Of a DNA stretch of 16,377 nt, positions 7,688 through 14,122 are shown in pieces. The position numbers and the translations under genes are program-made. The notes under the pieces were generated by a model. That model made no database searches. It was not told where the DNA came from and was given only the letters and a program-made list of their open reading frames with translations. How positions within the stretch are numbered: the stretch's first letter is position 1; the number at the start of each line of letters is the position of its first letter. The stretch is from Parcubacteria group bacterium (GTDB lineage Bacteria > Patescibacteriota > Minisyncoccia > SW-4-49-11): positions 1 to 16,377 of the forward strand of contig PXDG01000041.1 in assembly GCA_003565105.1 (NCBI GenBank). The letters run 5' to 3'.

Positions 7688-8725
7688 TTATTTTTGTATT
7701 CCTTGCTCTTTCGTATACGTCAAATCCGTAACAAAAATAGATATCACTGAAACAACAGGTACCGCAATTAATGCCCCAAGAGCACCAGCAAACGTGACTC
7801 CAATCAAGACTGAAAATATAATCACAATAGCATTTATCCCAGTAACTTTATGTAAGACCATTGGTGTCAAGATATTGCCATCGACTTGTTGTAAAATTGT
7901 ATAGAAAATAATAACATAGACCGCCGTTTGCAAAGAATTAAACAAAGCAAAAAATACCGCTGGGAACATAGACAATACAGGACCGATCATAGGAATCATA
8001 TTAAAGGCTGCCACAATTAACGATAGCAATAGAGCATTTGGAACTTGAAGGATCATAAAGACTATATATACTCCAATCCCGACAATAGTAGATAATATCA
8101 TTTGACCGAGAATCCAAGCCCCAACCTTATGTCGAGCCTTTTTAATACTTGCGCGGACTTTACGATTCAATTTCTTTGGGAAAAACACCACAATAAGGTC
8201 ATCAAGTAACCGAGGTTTATAGGAAAGAATCACAATAGATGTTAATAAAAAGAGTCCATCAAAAAATCGAGATACAACATTCTCAGTAGTAAAAAAGAAT
8301 CCAGAACTAATCGTTTGAATATAGCTACTTAAATTCCCATTTTGAGGAATAATATCCCGGACACTCCCTACAGGACGTCCTGCTACAGATTCAATAAATT
8401 GATCAAATTGCATCATCAAACGGGGCGTATTGCGAACAAGAATTTGAAACTCAGAAAAAATAGTAGGCAGAAGTATAGCCAAAAGAACCGTTACAACACC
8501 TATAATCAGAGTCATAATAAATGTAACTCCAAGCATATAAGGAACTTGATATGTTTTTTGTAAATACTTTGATGCAATAGTAATTCCAGAGGAAATAATA
8601 AAAGAAATAACTAATAACACGAGGACTTCTCTAATTAAGTAAATAAAATACGTCCCTCCTACCAAAAGCAAAGATCGAAGAATGGTTGAAGTGCTAATAT
8701 CTAAATATTGTGTCTGCGTTTTCAT
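7688..8725 (-). CDS. AI-2E family transporter-like membrane protein
   Basis: A 345-residue polytopic membrane protein of the AI-2E transporter / UPF0118 family (about eight helices). Family marks are the central NMIPMIGPVLSMFPAVFFAL segment, then QQVDGNILTPMVLHKVTG and the C-terminal GALGALIAVPVVSV. Members have varied or unknown substrates: AI-2 export, Na+/H+ antiport and others are claimed for different relatives, so no substrate is assigned. I chose ATG at 8725 (context TTATATG). The reading frame stays open 50 codons further upstream, but that extension lies inside the 3' end of mutM, is not family-like, and would replace a normal N-terminus just before the first helix. The gap to mutM is 10 bases. 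Confidence 0.9.
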   Translation of the reverse strand: MKTQTQYLDISTSTILRSLLLVGGTYFIYLIREVLVLLVISFIISSGITIASKYLQKTYQVPYMLGVTFIMTLIIGVVTVLLAILLPTIFSEFQILVRNTPRLMMQFDQFIESVAGRPVGSVRDIIPQNGNLSSYIQTISSGFFFTTENVVSRFFDGLFLLTSIVILSYKPRLLDDLIVVFFPKKLNRKVRASIKKARHKVGAWILGQMILSTIVGIGVYIVFMILQVPNALLLSLIVAAFNMIPMIGPVLSMFPAVFFALFNSLQTAVYVIIFYTILQQVDGNILTPMVLHKVTGINAIVIIFSVLIGVTFAGALGALIAVPVVSVISIFVTDLTYTKEQGIQK

Positions 8726-8735
8726 ATAAAAATTA

Positions 8736-9632
8736 TTATGATTGACATTGAGGACAACTGACCGTAGTACGACTTTGAATCTTTGTGCTTTCCAAAGGAG
8801 TTTTGCAGATAAGACACGGCTTCCCCGCTCTTCCATATACAGCGTGCTCACGAGCATACGTGCCCCTGCTTCCATCTGCCATAATATAGTTTGCTACGGA
8901 GGATCCACCTTGCTCTACTGCTCGAGCAAGTATCATCTTAATTGCCTCATAGAGCTTTACCAACTCAGCCTCCTTCAGGGTATTGGTCACCCGATGAGGA
9001 GAGACTCCAGCCCGAAAACATACTTCATCTACATAAATATTCCCTAATCCAACAACAATATCTTGAGATAAAAGTGCTGTTTTCAATACTCTTTTGCGAC
9101 TTTTCAATTCTTTTTTAAAGAGTTCTAAATCAAAAGCATCACTAAGAGGTTCCATTCCGAGCTGATCAAAAGAATGTATTGATTGCAGAGTCATTAGATT
9201 AGGATAATAAAGTACGTAACCAAACATTCGAACATCATTATAATATAGTGTTCCACGACTTAGTCGAAAAATAATGTGAGAATGTTTATTTGGAAGTTCT
9301 TGTTCAGACATTTGAATCGGATGTCCTCCGAGAGCTTTATTTTCATTTCCTTCTTGATACACTAATTGTCCCGTCATTTTGAGATGAACCAACAAGACTT
9401 TCCCACTTTGTAAGTGAATCAAAAGATTTTTTGCAACTCGTTGAATAGAACTAATCGTTTCACCTGGTAACTCACGCTCAAATTCTGCTACCTTTGCTAA
9501 ATTTTCTAATCGAACAGTACCGTGAGCACTTACAAGCTTTGGCTTATACACCAACACAGACCGAATATCTTGACCAATAATATATGGTTCAAGAGATCGA
9601 CGAAGACTTTCTACTTCTGGTAACTCAGGCAT
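8736..9632 (-). CDS. mutM: Formamidopyrimidine-DNA glycosylase (Fpg/MutM)
   Basis: Base-excision repair enzyme that removes 8-oxoguanine and formamidopyrimidines and cleaves the abasic strand. The start is certain: the protein must begin MPELPEVE, with catalytic Pro2 and Glu3. Other active-site elements are Lys68 (equivalent to E. coli Lys57, in RVAKNLL), VVGLGNIYVDEV around 190-205, and the C-terminal zinc finger with Cys273, Cys276, Cys293 and Cys296 and the damage-site Arg288. At 298 residues it is somewhat longer than E. coli MutM (269), with small insertions in the N-terminal domain (about residues 30-55 and 90-110). All key residues are intact. It lies 27 bases after the NYN gene and 10 bases before the AI-2E-family gene. 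Confidence 0.97.
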   Translation of the reverse strand: MPELPEVESLRRSLEPYIIGQDIRSVLVYKPKLVSAHGTVRLENLAKVAEFERELPGETISSIQRVAKNLLIHLQSGKVLLVHLKMTGQLVYQEGNENKALGGHPIQMSEQELPNKHSHIIFRLSRGTLYYNDVRMFGYVLYYPNLMTLQSIHSFDQLGMEPLSDAFDLELFKKELKSRKRVLKTALLSQDIVVGLGNIYVDEVCFRAGVSPHRVTNTLKEAELVKLYEAIKMILARAVEQGGSSVANYIMADGSRGTYAREHAVYGRAGKPCLICKTPLESTKIQSRTTVSCPQCQS

Positions 9633-9659
9633 ATCAATAGGAGTTATAAACTATGCTAA

Positions 9660-10529
9660 TTATTTATTAGAATTATGCTTAGTGTACTCAAGCTTTTTTC
9701 GGAGGTCAGTAACAAAAGACGCATCAACATCTAAAGTATCATACAAGGCAGAGTAAGCTTGCTCATTTGGAACGAGGAGTTTTTCGAGTTTCCCTTTACT
9801 TTGCAGATACTGAACCATAGTATAAAAATCACCATCTCCACTGACAATCACAGCCTTATTATACTGATTAATCTGAGTAACTGCATAGAGTACCATTTCA
9901 GCATCGACATTCCCCTTTACTTCTCCAAATTTATTGGCAATAGTTGGCTTAAAAACTAAATGATACCCAAAATCTTGAAGAGCTGAGTATAGAGTTTGAT
10001 TAGTGGTAATCAGCCCAATAAACATATAGGCTTTTTTCACGTTATACTTTTCTTCAAGATACTTCCGAAATTCTCGATAATCTAATGACCATCCTTGAGA
10101 TTGGATTGCTTTATTCAAATTTTGCCCGTCAATAAACGCATAGTTTGCTTTTCGATAAGTTCGCTTTGACGCTGAAGGCTCTGATGATGATTCTTCTGTT
10201 CGAGAACGCTTTCTTTTGGACTGAGCTGTTCGAGGATGACTTAATGTTGGTTCTTCAGAATTTCTACTAGGAGAGGAAGATTTTTGAGCTAATTTCTTCT
10301 GAGATGGCTTCTTTACTCCAGCTTTTTGCGAGGTTCTTTCAGATGGTTTTGGAGACACATCTGACTGAGTTACAGGTTTTTTCTTTCTTGAAGATGATTG
10401 TGGTGATTTCTTTTTTTGAGTAGAAGGCTTTTGCTTCATATCAGAAACCAAATCATTTCCAGAGGTAAAAAATGCAGGAGCACTTTGTGCTTTGCGATGT
10501 TTTTTCATAAGTCGTTTTTTTGGTGACAT
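9660..10529 (-). CDS. NYN-domain (PIN-like, LabA/DUF88) putative RNase with long basic disordered N-terminus
   Basis: A 289-residue protein in two parts. Residues 1-125 are low-complexity and rich in Lys, Arg, Ser and Pro, with repeated K/R clusters; this looks disordered and probably binds nucleic acid. Residues 128-285 form a NYN domain, a PIN-like metal-dependent nuclease fold, with the acidic and polar active-site residues Asp134 and Asn137 (FIDGQNLN), Asp209 (KGNVDAEM) and Asp232/Asp234 (VSGDGDFY). RNase activity is inferred from these residues; the target is unknown. It heads the operon NYN-mutM-AI-2E-rmuC. The start ATG at 10529 is preceded by GATTA with no Shine-Dalgarno. Within the long tail an internal start such as Met31 cannot be excluded. 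Confidence 0.88.
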   Translation of the reverse strand: MSPKKRLMKKHRKAQSAPAFFTSGNDLVSDMKQKPSTQKKKSPQSSSRKKKPVTQSDVSPKPSERTSQKAGVKKPSQKKLAQKSSSPSRNSEEPTLSHPRTAQSKRKRSRTEESSSEPSASKRTYRKANYAFIDGQNLNKAIQSQGWSLDYREFRKYLEEKYNVKKAYMFIGLITTNQTLYSALQDFGYHLVFKPTIANKFGEVKGNVDAEMVLYAVTQINQYNKAVIVSGDGDFYTMVQYLQSKGKLEKLLVPNEQAYSALYDTLDVDASFVTDLRKKLEYTKHNSNK

Positions 10530-10784
10530 TAATCAAAGATATTTAGTTATAACAATGTAGGTAAGGGTACGGAATGTCTATCCTTAGATAAAATATTCAA
10601 GAGATAAAAAGAAACATTTACTTTTTATTCATTATTCCTACTCTTTATATAATACTAAATAAATGTCCGCAAAGCAAATATTTATACAAAAAAGTGCCTT
10701 TTTCCGATATTTCGTGCATCATAGAAAATGTCAATCTCGTTTGCTATTTTTTGTATACACCGTAATTAACCATCCTCCACCTCT
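10530..10784. other. Intergenic region between two minus-strand operons
   Basis: This 255-base, very AT-rich gap is the longest in the window. It holds the candidate promoter for the NYN operon at its left end and an A/T-only hairpin (ATAAAAAG 10604-10611 with CTTTTTAT 10621-10628, 9-base loop) that could slow transcription coming from the acyltransferase gene. On the plus strand a perfect TATAAT (10648-10653) lies just before a 51-codon open frame (10663-10818). No convincing strong terminator or RNA gene was seen. Confidence 0.5.
10546..10554 (-). promoter_or_regulatory. Candidate extended -10 promoter for the NYN-mutM operon
   Basis: On the minus strand TG-T-TATAAC (10554-10546) is an extended -10 with one mismatch, 16 bases before the NYN start codon. 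The -35 position (TTCCGT at 17-base spacing) is weak. The short distance implies a very short or nearly absent leader. Confidence 0.45.
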
Positions 10785-11894
10785 CTACGATATATTTTTC
10801 ACTAAATGTATTTGCTGAATAAAAGCATTATATAGCACTTTACAAATATATGCACTTGGAATAACCAGCACCCAAGTTAATATGAAGTGAATAGTAACTG
10901 ATCTCCAAAAAAATTGTCCTTGATACATAAACTCACTCAACACTGCTTGAATAGGATAATGCAATAAAAACACCCAAAGACTTAATTTTCCTACACCAAT
11001 CAGATTTTTTTGAATCACTGGAAAAGCTGCTGTCAATCGAGGAATCCAATACAACAACAGGCCAGATACTGCTACAGAATAGAGAAATTGAGAATTATAA
11101 GTGTGTGTAGCAAAATCATTATTCACATTCTCTTGTCCCAAAGCAAGCGTAAATCCAAAATGGAGGACAGCATATAATACGCACATTTCTAACCAAGCTC
11201 GACGTTGCCATCGAGAGGGATATAAAAGACTTTTTTGAACTATACCAAACATAAAATAATACAAATATGCAGGAAAAAAAACTATACCATAATACGGAGA
11301 AGCTCCTCCCAACCAAAAGAATATTTGCGAACAAATAAAACTCCCCCACAATACAGTTTCAGGGTGTCTCTGACCGATATAAATAAGGAAAGGATATACC
11401 ATATACAATTGAAATAATAGGGGAACAAAGTACAATGGGAGAGCAGCACTTCCTGAAAGGAATGCCCACCAATAGGATATTTCTAATCCAAAAAGTATCC
11501 AAACTCCATAGGTTATAATTCCGTATGGGATAAGAATACGAAGAATTTTTTTCCCATAAAAGTGAATCAAGGAAGAAAAGTTCCATTGAACAGGTACAGC
11601 TAAGAGAAACCCTGATATCAAAAGAAATGCTCCAATTGCAAAACGAGCAATAGCATTGAAATAATGTAAGATCCCCATAGCAACAAAGCTATCTGTTTCT
11701 CCTACACCAAAGTAAACTGAATGAATAACAACAACCGCAATAATAGCAACCCCTTTCAACATATCAAATTCTGGTCGATAGATCCTCTTTTGAGGTACTC
11801 CAACGCTCCCCACTGCAAAAAGACTCTGTCGATATTTAGGGACAACGAGAATAATAAGAGAATATAGAGCTACAGTAATCTGATCATATGACAT
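10785..11894 (-). CDS. Acyltransferase family 3 membrane protein
   Basis: A 369-residue protein with about ten membrane helices and the Acyl_transf_3 signature near its start: RPEFDMLKGVAIIAVVVIHS (residues 40-59), in which His58 is the conserved putative catalytic histidine. Family members O-acetylate or otherwise acylate surface polysaccharides, lipids or glycans. Residues 1-36 precede the usual start of the domain and include an extra hydrophobic stretch (8-19). I keep ATG 11894 because it lies four bases after the stop of the preceding gene, as expected in this tight operon. Together with the WecG-type glycosyltransferase two genes upstream, this suggests modification of a cell-surface glycan. 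The acyl donor and acceptor are unknown. Confidence 0.88.
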   Translation of the reverse strand: MSYDQITVALYSLIILVVPKYRQSLFAVGSVGVPQKRIYRPEFDMLKGVAIIAVVVIHSVYFGVGETDSFVAMGILHYFNAIARFAIGAFLLISGFLLAVPVQWNFSSLIHFYGKKILRILIPYGIITYGVWILFGLEISYWWAFLSGSAALPLYFVPLLFQLYMVYPFLIYIGQRHPETVLWGSFICSQIFFWLGGASPYYGIVFFPAYLYYFMFGIVQKSLLYPSRWQRRAWLEMCVLYAVLHFGFTLALGQENVNNDFATHTYNSQFLYSVAVSGLLLYWIPRLTAAFPVIQKNLIGVGKLSLWVFLLHYPIQAVLSEFMYQGQFFWRSVTIHFILTWVLVIPSAYICKVLYNAFIQQIHLVKNIS

Positions 11895-11898
11895 ATGG

Positions 11899-12423
11899 TT
11901 ACACAGGATTACAATTAAGACTCGCTTCTTCTACTTCGCGAATATACTCTTCAGAAATCATCCCTTCCCATAGTTTCGCAGCATCAATTTCCGATTGATT
12001 CGTCACAAACACAACTCGCTCATATGAATCAATCACTCTATCAAGCACTTCTTCATCATCTACTACACTCCCCTCAACTATCACCCAATCGAGATTTTTT
12101 ATAAGATCTTCTCGATTAAGGCTTTCAAAAAGATTCCGCCAGGTAACCCCATCATCATGAATATGTGCCACATCTCCTATCCGTTCGTGCAGATGAATAC
12201 GATCACGTACTGTTTCGAAAGAATGCCCCATAGCCCCACACTCCCCTAAATACATAAATTCTGGACCAGAAAAATCAAGCAATTCTCCTTTATCATACAT
12301 TTGGAAACCTGCGTGATAATGCACTTCTTGAGAACCTCTAAAGGTTGAGACGAAATATCCACTTCCTACAAGACTTCCAATCAGCAGGAGCCCTAATCCT
12401 ATTTTTTGCCATAACGTCATCAT
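11899..12423 (-). CDS. Membrane-anchored protein of unknown function with three HxH motifs
   Basis: A 174-residue protein with an N-terminal membrane helix (about residues 8-26) and a probable external domain. Three histidine pairs stand out: HYH (35-37), HLH (77-79) and HIH (87-89), plus Cys62, His67 and Cys171. Alternate histidines on beta strands would point to one side, so a metal site is plausible, but this is inference. The layout, HYHAGF then a short strand, then HLHE, GDVAHIHDDGVTW and an FESL segment, resembles a conserved hypothetical family I recall from Patescibacteria and some archaea; no function is known to me. Its start overlaps the wecG-like stop (ATGA), and the acyltransferase follows after four bases, so the three genes look translationally linked. 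Met1 or Met2 may be the start. Confidence 0.75.
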   Translation of the reverse strand: MMTLWQKIGLGLLLIGSLVGSGYFVSTFRGSQEVHYHAGFQMYDKGELLDFSGPEFMYLGECGAMGHSFETVRDRIHLHERIGDVAHIHDDGVTWRNLFESLNREDLIKNLDWVIVEGSVVDDEEVLDRVIDSYERVVFVTNQSEIDAAKLWEGMISEEYIREVEEASLNCNPV

Positions 12424-13232
12424 ATACTTGATTGTTTATACCTACGTATTAATAAAGGAAATTGTATCACAGCACGGTACATTCTGCGAATACGACGAGG
12501 GTTCCAGATCAACCGCCAGAGCCACTCCACACCAAACCACCTAATAATTCGAGGAGCAACTCGCTGATATCCCACCATCATATCTAATGAACCTCCAAAA
12601 CAACAAATGACTCCTGGGCGATCTTGTGATTGTAAAAATTCTCGTAGTCTTGCGCCCCACTTTTCCTGCAGAGGGGGAGAAAGATTCAGAAAAACAATAT
12701 CCGAGTGAGAATCAGCCACTGATTGAAATACCTCCGTCATCTCTGTTTTTGACGTAATCATCTCATCAAACCATCCCGTAATGACCATTTTGGGATAATC
12801 ATACTCCGCTTTGGTACAAAAAGCTTGAATTACCTCTGGGCGTCCTCCCAAAACATATACCCGAAATATTTCAGTATCTGCTAAATCACAAATATCATAG
12901 ATAAGCTCTGAGCCTCTCACTTGTTCTGAAAAGTCTTGATATAATGCCAAATGTCGAGAGGGAATCCTCATAAGTGAGGGGAAAAAAGAGACTTTATGAG
13001 ACAAAAACATTGAAGCCCAAAGAATCCCAATCCCATCAGGAAGAGCCAAATCCGACTGGATAAGACTGCGTTCAAAATCTGAGTCATATTCGGCCAAAAC
13101 AATCATTTCAGAGTACGGAGTGACAATCAGAGCAGATGTTTTTTCCTGCACCTTACTTTTGATATAGGTCACGACTTCCTGTTTATTCACTCTATCAACA
13201 CCAACCTTACCAATCATCACTCGACTTTTCAT
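12420..13232 (-). CDS. WecG/TagA/CpsF-family glycosyltransferase
   Basis: A 270-residue member of the WecG/TagA/CpsF family (GT26), which transfers an N-acetylhexosamine-type sugar to a lipid-linked precursor of surface polymers. Visible marks are the IVTPYSEMIVLAE segment (36-48) with Thr38, the LPDGIGI segment with Asp66 (the putative catalytic base position of the family), YVLGG as the nucleotide-binding glycine turn, LNLSPPLQEKW in place of the usual G.P.QE motif, and the C-terminal APRIIRWFGVEWLWRL segment with following Arg-rich basic helix for membrane association. The Asn usual in the TPN motif is Tyr40 here. It is the only gene in the window with a clear Shine-Dalgarno. It lies 11 bases after korB and shares ATGA with the next gene; it is also the only gene ending in TGA. 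Confidence 0.9.
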   Translation of the reverse strand: MKSRVMIGKVGVDRVNKQEVVTYIKSKVQEKTSALIVTPYSEMIVLAEYDSDFERSLIQSDLALPDGIGILWASMFLSHKVSFFPSLMRIPSRHLALYQDFSEQVRGSELIYDICDLADTEIFRVYVLGGRPEVIQAFCTKAEYDYPKMVITGWFDEMITSKTEMTEVFQSVADSHSDIVFLNLSPPLQEKWGARLREFLQSQDRPGVICCFGGSLDMMVGYQRVAPRIIRWFGVEWLWRLIWNPRRIRRMYRAVIQFPLLIRRYKQSSI

Positions 13233-13235
13233 ATT

Positions 13236-13241
13236 CTCCTT
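13236..13241 (-). promoter_or_regulatory. Shine-Dalgarno of the WecG-type gene
   Basis: AAGGAG lies three bases upstream of the ATG at 13232 on the minus strand. It is a strong anti-16S match at short spacing, and notable because no other start in the window has one. Confidence 0.7.
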
Positions 13242-13243
13242 GA

Positions 13244-14110
13244 TTATCGACCAAACAACTTAGCTACCGAAATATCACTCACATCTCTTTTTGCCAAAGG
13301 TTTGTCTGAGTGAAGCACATTATCTTCTAAGGTTTTTTGTCCCTGTTCCTGATACAATACTCCAATTGGAAACTTTTGTCCCCCATCAATCTCCATAGCG
13401 CGCTGGATAGCCTCAACTCGGTTCGTTGCATCATACTCTTCTTCTAACTCATAGGTACGCTCCGAATAAAAAGCATAGGTATTGATATAGTTATAGGTCA
13501 CACAGGGTTGATACGCATCAACATAGGCAAATCCTTCGTGAGTAATAGCCTTTTCAATCATTTGGGTCAAATGCTTAGCATTCCCCGCAAAACCAGCTGC
13601 CACAAAGGTGGCTTGAGCTACTAATGCCAAGACTGAAGGATTTAATGGAGTTTCATATGAGCCTTCTGGGGTTGTGGAAGATTTGTATCCTTTTTCTGAG
13701 GTAGAGGAAGCTTGTCCTTTCGTTAATCCGTATAGTTGATTATTATGCATCAAAACCGTAATATTCACGTTCCTCCGAGCCGCATGAATGAAATGCTGCA
13801 AGCCCTCCGACAGAGTCCCTCCATCTCCTGCAACCACAATCACTGTCAAATCTCTATTGGCCATTTTAACCCCTTCAGCCACAGGAATGGAACGTCCGTG
13901 AAGTGTAGCAAATCCATTGACCTCAGTCCAATAGGCTAATTTTCCCGAACACCCAATATCTCCAACAATCACCACATTATGATGTGGAATCTGTAAGTTA
14001 GCAATTGCATTTTTGAGAGAAACCCAAATACCAAAGTTTCCACAGCCAGGACACCAATTCGGCGTGCTTTGAGTATGATATTTTTCGAGAGGTGATGCGT
14101 TATGTTTCAT
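13244..14110 (-). CDS. korB: 2-oxoacid:ferredoxin oxidoreductase, beta (TPP-binding) subunit
   Basis: The 288-residue thiamine-diphosphate and iron-sulfur subunit of a two-subunit 2-oxoacid:ferredoxin oxidoreductase, which decarboxylates pyruvate or 2-oxoglutarate to acyl-CoA and reduces ferredoxin (reversible). The four [4Fe-4S] ligands can be placed: Cys20 and Cys23 (WCPGCG), Cys54 (GDIGCSGK) and Cys203 (YQPCVTYN), matching the spacing in archaeal two-subunit enzymes. The TPP/Mg motif is GDGG (95-98) with Asn124 in HNNQLYGLTKGQ. All essential residues are present. No separate 8Fe ferredoxin-like subunit is fused. It starts 12 bases after korA. Substrate specificity cannot be read from sequence; the symbol reflects family resemblance only. 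Confidence 0.93.
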   Translation of the reverse strand: MKHNASPLEKYHTQSTPNWCPGCGNFGIWVSLKNAIANLQIPHHNVVIVGDIGCSGKLAYWTEVNGFATLHGRSIPVAEGVKMANRDLTVIVVAGDGGTLSEGLQHFIHAARRNVNITVLMHNNQLYGLTKGQASSTSEKGYKSSTTPEGSYETPLNPSVLALVAQATFVAAGFAGNAKHLTQMIEKAITHEGFAYVDAYQPCVTYNYINTYAFYSERTYELEEEYDATNRVEAIQRAMEIDGGQKFPIGVLYQEQGQKTLEDNVLHSDKPLAKRDVSDISVAKLFGR

Positions 14111-14122
14111 AGAAAGGATATA

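Noticed and set aside
8726..8875. 50-codon N-terminal extension of the AI-2E-family gene
   Set aside because: It overlaps the 3' end of mutM, has no family resemblance, and an ATG in the preferred TTATATG context sits at 8725 just before the normal N-terminus.
10604..10628. Hairpin as terminator of the korA operon
   Set aside because: The stem is almost entirely A/T and no T-run follows on the minus strand, so I list it only within the intergenic description.
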